Source: Thermoplasmata archaeon
GTDB lineage: Archaea; Thermoplasmatota; Thermoplasmata; Lutacidiplasmatales; UBA184
Direction: 5' to 3'
Assembly (NCBI GenBank): GCA_035532555.1
Contig: DATKQS010000020.1
Span: 62,001 to 126,000, forward strand
DNA: 64,000 nt
Shown piece after piece: positions 53,936-63,060 of this stretch. Made by a program: the position numbers and the translations under genes. A model generated the notes under the pieces. It was given only the letters and a program-made list of their open reading frames with translations. It was not told the DNA's origin and searched no databases. Every line of letters begins with the position of its first letter. The first letter of the stretch is position 1.

Positions 53936-54457
53936 ATGACAGACAAACCCCTGACGAAAGTGCGTGACCTGACGCCGAGCTCGAAGCAAGTGAACGTCCT
54001 CGCGAAAGTCCTCAACGTAGGCGAAGCGAAGGAAGTCATGGGCAAGTACGGCGACCCCCGCAAGGTAGCGGAAGCGGTCGTCGGTGACGAAACCGCAACG
54101 ATCATTCTGTCGTTGTGGAACGAGCAGATCGGAGCGATTGCCAAGGACGAGGTCGTCCTGATCGACAACGGATACGTGTCCCTCGTGCGCGGCCACATGC
54201 GCCTGAACGTGGGCCGGTACGGGAACCTGAACAAGTCCACCGAGTCGATCGCGGAGATCAACAACAGCCTCGACATGAGCCAGCAAGAGTTCGAGAGCGA
54301 GCGCCGCTCCTACGGAGGGGGCGGTGGCGGCGGCTACCGGGACCGCGGCGGAGGCGGCGGTGGCGGCTCGTCGCGCTACGGTGGCGGCAGTGGTGGTGGC
54401 GGCGGAGGCGGTGGCGGCGGTGGCCGCGAGCGCTCCGACAGCTACAAGCGCTACTAG
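53936..54457 (+). CDS. ssb: Single-stranded DNA-binding protein, single OB fold with glycine-rich tail
   Basis: 173 residues. Residues 1-115 are an RPA/Sulfolobus SSB-like OB fold (VRDLTPSSKQVNVLAKVLNV, ATIILSLWNEQI, KDEVVLIDNGYVSLVRG). Residues about 125-163 are almost only Gly with Arg, Tyr and Ser, and the end is RERSDSYKRY, in place of the acidic tip of bacterial SSB. It protects ssDNA in replication and repair and may also bind RNA. A GNRA-loop terminator follows 36 bases later. Confidence 0.92.
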   Translation: MTDKPLTKVRDLTPSSKQVNVLAKVLNVGEAKEVMGKYGDPRKVAEAVVGDETATIILSLWNEQIGAIAKDEVVLIDNGYVSLVRGHMRLNVGRYGNLNKSTESIAEINNSLDMSQQEFESERRSYGGGGGGGYRDRGGGGGGGSSRYGGGSGGGGGGGGGGGRERSDSYKRY

Positions 54458-54493
54458 GCCCACTTCGGGCGCTGGATCCGAACCCTTTCATCT

Positions 54494-54527
54494 CCCCGCC
54501 CGCGAGGGCGGGGATTTCCCTGTTTTT
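54494..54527 (+). terminator. Terminator after the SSB gene
   Basis: CCCCGCCC (54494-54501), loop GCGA, and GGGCGGGG (54506-54513) form a perfect 8-bp stem with a GNRA tetraloop, followed by ATTTCCCTGTTTTT. The clearest terminator in the window. Confidence 0.75.
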
Positions 54528-54539
54528 CTACCGGTCGAG

Positions 54540-54548
54540 CATTAAATA
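54540..54548 (+). promoter_or_regulatory. TATA box for the thioredoxin-fold/RAM protein
   Basis: CATTAAATA centred about 31 bases before ATG 54575. An out-of-frame ATG at 54561 lies between, which is tolerated only if transcription starts after it. Confidence 0.6.
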
Positions 54549-54574
54549 CGGGCCTCGGTCATGGCGGATGGCCC

Positions 54575-55273
54575 ATGGCAGACCCGAAGAGCCGCGAAGT
54601 CGTTCTCTACGTCCAATCCCGCCGAGCCATCACGTCGTTCTACCGTCCCCCCATCTCCACCGCGGAGGGCGCCCCCGGTGTCAGCGTCAACGTCGGTGCC
54701 GCGAGCGTAACGGGAGGGGAGACCCGGGGCGCGACGCTCGAGGGAGGGATCGCAGACCAGCCCATCTACTTCCTGTCGGATGACCAGGCGCGGTGCGTCG
54801 CCTTGACCGAGGACCTCGCCGCTCGTCGCGGCTACCAGGTCACCGTCACGGACATCGGGAAGGCCGGCCGCATCGAGCGGCTCGTCGCCGAACATCTGCG
54901 CGGCGTGCAGACCTTCCCGGTGCTCATCGCACCGAGCGGCCGACGCCTCGAAGGGGTCGACGCGTTCACGGAGGAGCGCCTGTGCGAGATTATGCCGACC
55001 GACATGAAGAGCATCCGCGCGTTCACCTACCTCAAGGTCAAGGGCGGCGACTTCGACCGGATCCGCGACCAGCTCGTCTCCTTCCCCGAGATCAAGGAGC
55101 TCCACTTCCTGACGGGTGATTGGGACATCTTCGTCGTGCTCGAGTTCGCTGCGTCCGACGCGCGCAAGCGCCACGTGCTCGATTTCGTCACGGCGAAGAT
55201 CCGGGGCTTGCCCGAGATCATCGACACCTCGACGATCGTGCCGGAGTATTCGCTTACGAAGTTCCCGCAGTAG
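54575..55273 (+). CDS. Fusion of a thioredoxin-like fold and an Lrp/AsnC (RAM) ligand-binding domain
   Basis: 232 residues. Residues about 62-140 follow a glutaredoxin/thioredoxin order: strand PIYFLSDD, helix ARCVALTEDLAARRG, strand YQVTVTDI, helix, the cis-Pro strand TFPVLI (113-118) and GRRLEGVDAFTEERL. There is no CxxC; a single Cys74 is near the helix start. Residues 146-228 are a RAM domain (AFTYLKVKGGDFDRI, HFLTGDWDIFVVLEF, TSTIVPEYSL). There is no DNA-binding helix-turn-helix. Probably a metabolite or redox sensor working through RAM dimers; no known architecture matches. Confidence 0.75.
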   Translation: MADPKSREVVLYVQSRRAITSFYRPPISTAEGAPGVSVNVGAASVTGGETRGATLEGGIADQPIYFLSDDQARCVALTEDLAARRGYQVTVTDIGKAGRIERLVAEHLRGVQTFPVLIAPSGRRLEGVDAFTEERLCEIMPTDMKSIRAFTYLKVKGGDFDRIRDQLVSFPEIKELHFLTGDWDIFVVLEFAASDARKRHVLDFVTAKIRGLPEIIDTSTIVPEYSLTKFPQ

Positions 55274-55360
55274 CGCGCGCCCGGCCCGCCGAACGAGCCA
55301 CGGGTGCCCACCGAGTCGCCTCCGCTGGGCCGAACCCGGCCCGCTCGAAGATCGAGTTTC

Positions 55361-58300
55361 TCAGCGGCGACGGGTCCTGCGACGCCGTCGCCGGCGCGGG
55401 TTGATCCCCACCTCTCGACGAGGGGGGACATGGCCGTCGGGAGTCCCCGGCTCCGGGGTGCCGTACTGGGCCTCGATCGTGATGGGGTGCTCACGCAGCC
55501 AGGCGATTCCCTCCACGTAGGCGGTGAATGCCTCGAGGCTCGTGAACAGCGGAACTCCCATTTCGACCGCGCGCCGGCGCAGGACGTAGTCGTCCTCGAT
55601 CATCCGTTCGAGCTTTTCCTGGGTGAGGGAGCTCGGAACGTTGAGCAGGAGATCGATCTGCCCGTTCCCCAGCGCTTCGAGCACGTTCGGACGGCGGTCC
55701 GGTTCGCTGACCTTGTGGAGGACCTTGACTCCGCGCACTCCGTGCCCGGACAGGAACGCGGCGGTGTCCTCGGTGGCGGCGACGTATAGATCGAGTTCCG
55801 CCAGGCGCAGCGCGATCGGTAGGAGCGCCTCCTTCAGCTGGGTCCCACCCACGCTGACGAACGCCGTACCTTTCCGCGGCGCGAGACGGACTCCGGTGGC
55901 GACGAGCGCCTTGACGAGCGCGTCGCTGAAGGTCGGACCGAAGCACGCGACCTCTCCCGTCGACTGCATCTCCACCCCGAGCACGGGATCCGAGCCCGTG
56001 AGCTGGAGGAAGGAGAACTGAGGGACCTTGACGCCCCAGCGGCCGGGGGGCAGCGGCGCGAGCCCTTCCCGGGTGATCGGGCGTCCGAGCATCGCCCGGG
56101 CCGCCTCCCGCAGGAGCGGAATGCCCGTCGCCTTCGTCAGGAACGGGAGCGAGCGGCTTGCGCGCAGGTTCAGTTCGATGATCTGGTAGGCCCCATCTTT
56201 GACGAGGAACTGGACGTTGAACGGTCCTTGGATCTTCAGGTGGCGTGCGAGCCGCTCGGCCGCATCGATCAGTTCGCCCTGCACCCGCTCGGAGGTGTGG
56301 CGCGGAGGCAGGCAGAAGATCGCATCCCCGGAGTGGACGCCGGCGCGCTCGACATGCTCCAGGATCCCGCCCACCAACACCCGGGTCCCGTCGGAGATGG
56401 CGTCCAGCTCGACCTCGTCGGCTCCCTCGACAAACTTCGTGATGACGACCGGGTGCTCCGGTGAGATCCGCGCGGCCTCCGTCAGGAACCGGGCGAGGTC
56501 GTGACGCCCCGTGATCACGCGCATCGCCTGGCCGCTCAGGACGTAGGAGGGTCGCACCAGTACCGGGTATCCGACATCCTCCGCGAAGGAAGCGGCCTGA
56601 TCGATCGTCGTGAACGCACGCCATGCCGGCTGGGGGATCTTCAGGCGCTCGAGGAGCTGGGCGAACCGGGCCCGATCCTCCGCGGTATCGATCGACTCCG
56701 GGCTCGTGCCGAGGATGGGGACGCCCGCCGCCTGGAGCAGCGGGGTCAGGTTCTGCGCGAGCTGGCTCCCGACGCACGTGACAACCCCCGCGAACCCTTC
56801 GAAATCGACGAGATCTCGGACGCGTTCGAACGTGATCTCCTCGAAGTAGAGTCGGTCGGAGCGATCGTAGTCGGTGGAGACCGTCTCCGGATTGGAGTTC
56901 AGCACCGCGACGCCCGGGACTCCCTCCGCCTTCAACCCCTCCACCAAATTCATGGTCGACCAGTCGAACTCAACGCTCGACCCGATCCGGTACGGGCCGG
57001 CGCCGAGAACGAGGATCGAGCCTCGGGGCATCGGGGTGACGTCGTCCGCGTCGGCCCGGTACGTGAGGTAGAGATAGTTCGTACGGCTCGGCCATTCGCC
57101 GGCGAGGGTGTCGATCATGCGGATCCGCGGGCGGATCCCGAGTTCGATCCGGCGGCGGCGCACTTCCTCTTCGTCCATCCGCACCGCGCGGGCGATCGCG
57201 CGATCGGACATCCCCATCTCCTTGGCCCGGCGCAGGAGCTCCGGGCGCAGGCCCGGTGCCGAGGATCCCCTCAGGGAGCGGTGGGTGCGCTCGATCTCCC
57301 CGAGTTGGTCGACGAACCACCGATCGATGAACGAGACCTCGGAGAGCTTGTCCGGTGGGATCCCGCCTTGGAGGCCCTCGAGGATCCACGTGAGCACCTC
57401 GGGCGTCGGCGCTGCGAGGTCCTGGAGGATCGCCGAGGGATCGCGCGACTCCGCCGGGGGAAGGAGTTCGGCGCGCGGGTCGCACATCCGTACGGCCTTG
57501 GACAGGGCCTCGGGGAACGAGGCGCCGACGCCCATCACCTCCCCGACGGACTTCATCGCGGGCCCGAGGCGCCGATCGGCGCGCTCGAACTTGTCGAGAT
57601 CCCAGCGCGGCAGTTTCACGACGACGTAGTCGAGCGCGGGCTCGAAGCATGCGGTCGTGACGCCCGTCACCCGGTTCTTGAGCTCGGGGAGCGTGTAGCC
57701 GAGCGCGAGCTTCGCGGCGACGAAGGCGAGCGGGTAGCCGGTGGCCTTGGAGGCGAGCGCGCTCGAGCGGGACAGCCGGGCGTTGATCTCGATCGCGTAG
57801 TACTCCCGACTCGCAGGATCGAGGCAGAACTGGATGTTGCACTCCCCGACGATCCCGCAGACCTCGACCGCCCGCAGTGCGGCTTGGCGCAGCATCTGGT
57901 ACTCTGCATCCGAGAGCGTCTGGCTGGGAGCCACGACCACGTTGTCCCCGGTGTGGACGCGCATCGAGAGCATGTTCTCCATGTTGCAGACGGTGAGCGC
58001 GTTGCCCTTGCGGTCCCGCACGACCTCGTACTCGAGCTGCTTGAACGCGCCGACCCAGCGCTCGAGGAGCGCCTGGCCGACGGGGCTCGCCCGGAGCCCT
58101 TTGCCCACGACCTCCCGCAGCTCCTCTCGGTTCCGCGCGATCCCGCCGCCCTTTCCGCCCAGCGTGAACGCGACCCGGACCATGATCGGGTAGCCGATCT
58201 GATCGGCCGCGTCCACTGCCTCCTCCACCGCGTACACCGCACGGCTCGGAAGCGTGGGAACACGCGCCTTCGTCATGGCGCGCACGAACTTGGCCCGGTC

Positions 58301-58678
58301 CTCGGTCGCGCGGATACCGGCGAGTGGAGTTCCGAGCACGCGCGTGTGGGTACGGTGCAGCGCGCCCCGGTCGGACAGGCCGATCCCGCAGTTGAGCGCG
58401 GTCTGACCGCCGAAGGATAGCAGGATCCCCTCGGGGCGTTCGGCGTCGAGGATCGGCTCGACGAACTCCGGGACGAGCGGCTGGAAGTACACTCGGCCGA
58501 GCTTCGGAGAATCCGTCTGCAGGGTCGCGATGTTCGGGTTGATGACGATGGTGTAGATCCCCTCCTCCTCGAGGGCTTTGAGGCACTGGCTGCCGGAGTA
58601 GTCGAACTCTCCGGCCTCGCCGATCTTCAACGCTCCCGAGCCGAGGAGCACCACCTTGGAGGGCAACGATCGGGTCAC
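55361..58678 (-). CDS. carB: Carbamoyl-phosphate synthase large subunit
   Basis: 1105 residues from GTG 58678 in a GTGA overlap with carA. Both ATP-grasp halves are present: the first begins LLGSGALKIGEAGEFDYSG, the second LVLGAGPYRIGSSVEFDWS; the AFTLGGKGGGIA and PSYVLSGQAM loops and EINARLSRSSALASKATGYP are typical. The C-terminal allosteric MGS domain follows after about 925. It ends in a low-complexity Arg tail (NPRRRRRRRTRRR) not usual in the family. It makes carbamoyl phosphate from ammonia, bicarbonate and two ATP. Confidence 0.96.
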   Translation of the reverse strand: MTRSLPSKVVLLGSGALKIGEAGEFDYSGSQCLKALEEEGIYTIVINPNIATLQTDSPKLGRVYFQPLVPEFVEPILDAERPEGILLSFGGQTALNCGIGLSDRGALHRTHTRVLGTPLAGIRATEDRAKFVRAMTKARVPTLPSRAVYAVEEAVDAADQIGYPIMVRVAFTLGGKGGGIARNREELREVVGKGLRASPVGQALLERWVGAFKQLEYEVVRDRKGNALTVCNMENMLSMRVHTGDNVVVAPSQTLSDAEYQMLRQAALRAVEVCGIVGECNIQFCLDPASREYYAIEINARLSRSSALASKATGYPLAFVAAKLALGYTLPELKNRVTGVTTACFEPALDYVVVKLPRWDLDKFERADRRLGPAMKSVGEVMGVGASFPEALSKAVRMCDPRAELLPPAESRDPSAILQDLAAPTPEVLTWILEGLQGGIPPDKLSEVSFIDRWFVDQLGEIERTHRSLRGSSAPGLRPELLRRAKEMGMSDRAIARAVRMDEEEVRRRRIELGIRPRIRMIDTLAGEWPSRTNYLYLTYRADADDVTPMPRGSILVLGAGPYRIGSSVEFDWSTMNLVEGLKAEGVPGVAVLNSNPETVSTDYDRSDRLYFEEITFERVRDLVDFEGFAGVVTCVGSQLAQNLTPLLQAAGVPILGTSPESIDTAEDRARFAQLLERLKIPQPAWRAFTTIDQAASFAEDVGYPVLVRPSYVLSGQAMRVITGRHDLARFLTEAARISPEHPVVITKFVEGADEVELDAISDGTRVLVGGILEHVERAGVHSGDAIFCLPPRHTSERVQGELIDAAERLARHLKIQGPFNVQFLVKDGAYQIIELNLRASRSLPFLTKATGIPLLREAARAMLGRPITREGLAPLPPGRWGVKVPQFSFLQLTGSDPVLGVEMQSTGEVACFGPTFSDALVKALVATGVRLAPRKGTAFVSVGGTQLKEALLPIALRLAELDLYVAATEDTAAFLSGHGVRGVKVLHKVSEPDRRPNVLEALGNGQIDLLLNVPSSLTQEKLERMIEDDYVLRRRAVEMGVPLFTSLEAFTAYVEGIAWLREHPITIEAQYGTPEPGTPDGHVPPRREVGINPRRRRRRRTRRR

Positions 58679-59823
58679 GCGCGTCGCTTCACCTTTCCTA
58701 CGAACTGGTCGAAGACGAACCCGGCCTCTTGGGGCCCGGGGTGGCCCTCGGGGTGGCCCTGGAGCGCGAAGGTATTTCCGCGGGGATCCCGCAGCCCTTC
58801 GAGGGTCCCATCGTCCGGGTTCATCCCCCACGCCCGCAGTCCGCTCGGTTTGAACGACTTCGGATCGACGGCGTAGCCGTGATTCTCGCTGACGATGAGC
58901 GCGCGTCCATCGGGGAAGACGATCGTCTTGTTCTGGCCCCGATGGCCGAACTTCATCTTGTAGGTGCTCGCGCCCCGGGCGAGCGCGATCAGCTGTAGGC
59001 CGAGGCAGATGCCCAGCGTCGGCAGCGCACGCGTGGACGGCCGACGCAGCTCCTCCACCGTTCGGGCGAGCTGTTCCGGGTCCCCCGGACCGTTCCCGAC
59101 GAGCAGCCCGGAGACGCGACGACCTTCGAAGCGCGCCGGCACTTCGTGATCGTACGGCAGCCTCAGCACCGAGGTCCCACGCTCGATGAGGGCGCGAAGG
59201 ATGCTGGTCTTGATGCCGCAATCGAGCACGGCGACGAGCGGACCGCGCCCCCCTCCGAGGATCTCCGGGGCTCGCGGGCTCACGGCGCCCATGTACTTCT
59301 CATCGGCATAGGAAGGAGCCTGCGCGATCTCACGGAGGAGCTCCTCCGAGCTCGGACGGTCCTCCGGCGGGCCGACGTCGATGATCCCGCGCACGACGCC
59401 CTCCGTGCGTAGGTGCTCGGTGAGGCGGCGTGTATCGATGCCGCAGACCCCGGGCACTCCTTCCTCTTCGAGCCACGATGGTAGCGTCCCGACACTCTCC
59501 CAGTGGTGCGGGGCCGTGAGGCCCCGCGCGATCATCCCGCGCACCTGGATCGAGGAGGACTCGAAACCGACCGGGAGGCCGTTCGAATCCACCACCCCTC
59601 GTCGCGGGACGCCGTAGTTCCCGAGGAGCGGATAGGTGAAGGTGAGGATCTGTCCGCGGAAGGACGGATCCGTGAGCGTCTCGGGATATCCGACCATGCC
59701 GGTCGTGAATACCACCTCACCGACGTGGCGCGCTCGCGCACCGAAGCCGACGCCGTCGAAACGGCTTCCGTCCTCGAGAAATAGAGTCCCCCCCAGAGCG
59801 CTCTCCGGCTCCGCCGGCGGCAC
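58675..59823 (-). CDS. carA: Carbamoyl-phosphate synthase small subunit (glutaminase)
   Basis: 382 residues from GTG 59823. The class I glutamine amidotransferase nucleophile is Cys273 in LGICLGLQLIALARG, and the His-Glu pair is in LQGHPEGHPGP near 354. ENHGYAVD and the N-terminal GVGFGARA...GEVVFTTGMVGYPE are family-typical. It supplies ammonia to CarB. A minus-strand TAAATCTTAAG about 45 bases upstream is the likely promoter, shared as a divergent region with the aminotransferase. Confidence 0.96.
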   Translation of the reverse strand: MPPAEPESALGGTLFLEDGSRFDGVGFGARARHVGEVVFTTGMVGYPETLTDPSFRGQILTFTYPLLGNYGVPRRGVVDSNGLPVGFESSSIQVRGMIARGLTAPHHWESVGTLPSWLEEEGVPGVCGIDTRRLTEHLRTEGVVRGIIDVGPPEDRPSSEELLREIAQAPSYADEKYMGAVSPRAPEILGGGRGPLVAVLDCGIKTSILRALIERGTSVLRLPYDHEVPARFEGRRVSGLLVGNGPGDPEQLARTVEELRRPSTRALPTLGICLGLQLIALARGASTYKMKFGHRGQNKTIVFPDGRALIVSENHGYAVDPKSFKPSGLRAWGMNPDDGTLEGLRDPRGNTFALQGHPEGHPGPQEAGFVFDQFVGKVKRRA

Positions 59824-59943
59824 GGACGTGTGGAACCCGAGCCCGACCAGGTGGTCGTCTGGGCTTAAGATTTACGCGGACCGGAGCGGCCCGAGCCGGC
59901 TCTCCCGCGACGGGCTAATGACCCCGGGTTCGTAGGGCCGACG

Positions 59944-61086
59944 ATGTTCGTTGACACCATCCCGGACTCCCCCATCCTCACATTGATGGAGCGCATCTTC
60001 CGGATGCGGGCCGCGGGGGAGACCGTAATCGGCTTGCACATCGGCGAGCCGGACTTCGATACCCCACCGGGGATCCGCGCCGCGGCGACTCGCGCGCTCG
60101 AAGAGGGGCAGACCCATTACGGATCCTCGCAGGGGACTCCCGAGCTCCGCAGCGCGATTGCCGAGCGACTCGCGCGCCGACACCACATCCCCGCTCGCGC
60201 GGAGGACGTGGTGATCATGCCGTCGAAGTTCGCGATCTACGCGACGATCCTCGCGACCACCTCTCCCGGGGACGAGGTCCTCATCCCGAACCCGACCTAC
60301 CTGTTCGAGCAGGCCGTGCGCCTCGCCGGCGCCACGCCGGTGTTCGTTCCCCTGCGAGAGAACTACGGGCTCGATCCCGCGATCCTCGAGGCGGCGGTGA
60401 CCCCTCGGACCCGGCTCATCATCTACGCCACCCCGGGGAATCCCACGGGGCATCTCATGGACCGGCACGATCTCCAGGCGACGATCGAGATCGCGCGAAA
60501 GCACCAGCTCATCCTCGCGAGCGACGAGACGTACGAGTCGCTGGTCTACGACGGAACGCACATCGCGAGCGCCGCGCTCGCCTACGGGGCCGAGCGGGTC
60601 GTCACGCTGGGAAGCTTCTCCAAGACGTTCGCCATGACCGGCTGGCGCGCCGGGTACGCGGTCGCACCGCCCCCGGTCCGCGCGAGGCTGGTGAAGGTAA
60701 TGGAACACACCCTGACCTGCATCCCCCCGTTCGTCCAGGAGGGGTGCCGATGGGCGCTGGAGCACACCGAGCCGGAGGCCGAGCGCTTCCGCGAGGAGTT
60801 CCGGGCCCGACGCGATGCCCTCGTCCCGGCGCTCGCATCGATCCCCGGGTTCCATCTCGCTCGTCCCGACGGTGCCTTCTACGCATTCCCTTCCTACGAC
60901 CTTCCGCTCTCCTCCACCCAGTTCGCCGAACGCCTGCTCATCGAGGAGCATGTCGCCGTCGTCCCGGGGATCTCCTTCGGGCCGGCGGGTGAACGGCACA
61001 TCCGCATCTCCTACGCCCGGCCCCGGGCCGAGCTCGCCGAAGGCGTGGAGCGGATCCGTCGCTTCGTCGAGCGGCACCGCGCGTGA
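59944..61086 (+). CDS. Class I/II PLP-dependent aminotransferase (aspartate aminotransferase-like)
   Basis: 380 residues. The Schiff-base Lys227 is in SFSKTFAMTGWRAGY. Other fold I features: IGLHIGEPDFDTP, THYGSSQGTPELR, YATPGNPTGHLM and ISYARPRAEL (the carboxylate-binding Arg). It belongs to the AspC/AlaT-like group; the amino donor, aspartate, alanine or aromatic, cannot be fixed. Divergent from carA. Confidence 0.92.
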   Translation: MFVDTIPDSPILTLMERIFRMRAAGETVIGLHIGEPDFDTPPGIRAAATRALEEGQTHYGSSQGTPELRSAIAERLARRHHIPARAEDVVIMPSKFAIYATILATTSPGDEVLIPNPTYLFEQAVRLAGATPVFVPLRENYGLDPAILEAAVTPRTRLIIYATPGNPTGHLMDRHDLQATIEIARKHQLILASDETYESLVYDGTHIASAALAYGAERVVTLGSFSKTFAMTGWRAGYAVAPPPVRARLVKVMEHTLTCIPPFVQEGCRWALEHTEPEAERFREEFRARRDALVPALASIPGFHLARPDGAFYAFPSYDLPLSSTQFAERLLIEEHVAVVPGISFGPAGERHIRISYARPRAELAEGVERIRRFVERHRA

Positions 61087-61108
61087 GCGCTCGGCCCTCG
61101 CCGGACCG

Positions 61109-61117
61109 CTTTAGTAG
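61109..61117 (+). promoter_or_regulatory. TATA box for the cyclase/SDR pair
   Basis: GCTTTAGTA centred 26 bases before ATG 61139, so the transcript should be leaderless. Confidence 0.6.
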
Positions 61118-61138
61118 CCGAGACCGATCGACCGCCCG

Positions 61139-61798
61139 ATGACCTTCCCCTCCCGCGTGCACGATCTTACGGCGACCCTCCAGACCCACATGGCCACCTG
61201 GCCGACGTCGCCGCTCCCGGTGTTCGAGCCGACCGCCTTCAACGCTCGGGACGGCGTCGCGGGGGAGCGGATCGTCTGTTCGTCCCACACGGGGACCCAC
61301 GTCGATGCGCCGTACCATTTCGTCGAGGACGGCCGGACCATCGACGCCATCCCGCCGGAGGATCTCGTGGGCCCGGCCGTCGTCTTCGATCTGCGATCGG
61401 AGATCGATGGCACCCTCCTCCGAAGGGCCAGCCTCGAACGGCATTGGCCGAAGGGCCCGGCTCCGGCCTTCGTCCTGCTGCGCACCGACTGGAGCCAGCA
61501 GCGCGCCCCGACCCAGCGCTACCTGTACGACTTCCCGGGCCTCGAGGTATCCGCCGCGAAGTTCCTGGTCGAGCGGGGGATCCGGGCGGTGGGCACCGAC
61601 ACTCTGTCCATCGACCCGTACGCGAACTCGGAGTTCGAGGCCCACAAGACCCTGCTCTCGCGCGGGATCTGGATCATCGAAGCGTTGGACCACTTGGACC
61701 GATTGCGCGAAGGGGTGGTGTACACGCTCGTCGTCGGACCCCTGAAGATCGGTGGAGGGAGCGGCGCCATGAGCCGGGTCCTCGCGCTCGAGTCGTAG
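61139..61798 (+). CDS. Cyclase-family metal hydrolase (kynurenine formamidase-like)
   Basis: 219 residues. The metal-binding HTGTHVDAPYHF (about 55-66) is the hallmark of the cyclase/KynB family, with a following Asp and Glu/His set in DTLSIDPYANSEFEAHKTLL. Family members hydrolyse N-formylkynurenine, isatin or similar amides and lactones. No tryptophan-degradation genes are near, so the substrate is open. The SDR gene follows 10 bases later. Confidence 0.92.
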   Translation: MTFPSRVHDLTATLQTHMATWPTSPLPVFEPTAFNARDGVAGERIVCSSHTGTHVDAPYHFVEDGRTIDAIPPEDLVGPAVVFDLRSEIDGTLLRRASLERHWPKGPAPAFVLLRTDWSQQRAPTQRYLYDFPGLEVSAAKFLVERGIRAVGTDTLSIDPYANSEFEAHKTLLSRGIWIIEALDHLDRLREGVVYTLVVGPLKIGGGSGAMSRVLALES

Positions 61799-61808
61799 GA
61801 GGCCGGCG

Positions 61809-62603
61809 ATGGGCATCGATCTGGGACTCGCGGGGCAACGGGTCCTCGTTACGGGAGCGAGCCAGGGGATCGGATATGCGGCCGCTCGCGCACTGCTCGA
61901 GGAGGGAGCCCGCGTCGTGATCAACTCCTCCCAGCCGGAGCGCCTCGCGCGGGCGGTCCAGGCACTCTCCGCGTTTGGCCCCGTCCACGGGATCGTCGCC
62001 GACCTGCGCCATCCCTCGGATCTGGAGCGACTGATCGGTGAGTCCACGGAGAACCTCGGCGGGCTGGACGTGCTCGTCTACGTGACGGGCGGACCTGCGC
62101 CCGGACGCGCCATGGAACTCGATTACGCGGCCTGGCAGCGGGCCGCAGAACTGCTCGCGGTGAGCCCGGCCTACTTGAGCCGCCTCGCCGCCGAACGGAT
62201 GATCTCCAACCCACGCGGGGGCCGCATCGTGCTCCTGGGATCGCTCACGATGCGCGAACCGATCCCGACCCTCGCGCTATCGAACGTGATGCGGATCTCC
62301 TTGCTGGGCCTCGTCCGCACCCTCGCGCGCGAGCTCGGACCCAAGCGGGTTCGCGTGAACGGGATCCTCCCGGGGTACATCGCCACGGAGCGGGTCCGGG
62401 AGATCTTCGAGGACACCGCTCGTCGCGAAGCGATCTCACCCGCGGAGGCCCGGGCGCGCCTGGAGAGGGAGATCCCGCTCGGTCGGCTCGGCGACCCCGC
62501 CGAGCTCGCTCGCGTGATCGCGTTCCTGGCGAGCGACGCATCGTCGTACGTCACGGGAGCCGTTCTCCCCGTGGACGGTGGGATCCTTCGATCCGTCGGT
62601 TAG
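61809..62603 (+). CDS. Short-chain dehydrogenase/reductase-like protein lacking the catalytic Tyr-Lys
   Basis: 264 residues. The NAD(P) loop is intact (VTGASQGIGYAAA near 15-27) and the C-terminus has YVTGAVLPVDGGI. The active-site Ser is present in VLLGSLTMRE, but where YxxxK is expected the sequence reads TLALSNVMR, so both Tyr and Lys are lost. It may use another mechanism or be non-catalytic. It is coupled to the cyclase-family gene. Its last 4 bases overlap the cupin gene. Confidence 0.88.
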   Translation: MGIDLGLAGQRVLVTGASQGIGYAAARALLEEGARVVINSSQPERLARAVQALSAFGPVHGIVADLRHPSDLERLIGESTENLGGLDVLVYVTGGPAPGRAMELDYAAWQRAAELLAVSPAYLSRLAAERMISNPRGGRIVLLGSLTMREPIPTLALSNVMRISLLGLVRTLARELGPKRVRVNGILPGYIATERVREIFEDTARREAISPAEARARLEREIPLGRLGDPAELARVIAFLASDASSYVTGAVLPVDGGILRSVG

Positions 62604-62953
62604 GCGTCGGGAGGGAGCGCCTCACTCCGGAACTCCTCTCGTTCCGGTGCGAAGACATCGAAGACGACGGTCGCATGGTCGGGGTCCGCGTGCAACTCGT
62701 GGGGCACGTCGGGGGGAACGTAGTACGCGTCGCCGCGGACCATCTTCCAGGACGCGTCGCCGACCGTGAAGAGCCCTCCGCCCTCGAGCACGGTGCCGTA
62801 CTGCGCGTGCGGGTGGGTATGCTTTGGGAACACGCTCCCGGGAGCAATGCGGTAGAGGACGAGCATCGCACTCGGTCCGTGCGCCAGGATGCGGCGCTGA
62901 ACGCCGGGAAGTATCTCGTGCCAGGCCCCGGCCTTCTCGTGCCACAGCGGCAT
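62600..62953 (-). CDS. Single-domain cupin protein
   Basis: 117 residues. Cupin motif 1 is PKHTHPHAQYGTVLEG with two metal His and Gln, and motif 2 is VPPDVPHELHADPD with the third His. Small metal-binding beta barrel of unknown substrate, in the auxin-binding/quercetinase-like group. Convergent with the SDR gene, overlapping by 4 bases. Confidence 0.9.
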   Translation of the reverse strand: MPLWHEKAGAWHEILPGVQRRILAHGPSAMLVLYRIAPGSVFPKHTHPHAQYGTVLEGGGLFTVGDASWKMVRGDAYYVPPDVPHELHADPDHATVVFDVFAPEREEFRSEALPPDA

Positions 62954-63060
62954 CCCCCGAGCGAGGCGCCCCCGCTATTTGGAGGGTGAGGAGGCGCATC
63001 TCCCGGGGGATTTCGGCTCGGCGAGGCATCAAATCCACGACGGGGTTCGTCCGATACGAT

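Noticed and set aside
54316-54425. Short tandem GGC/GGT-rich repeats resembling a repeat array
   Set aside because: They encode the in-frame glycine tail of SSB and have no spacer structure; not CRISPR.
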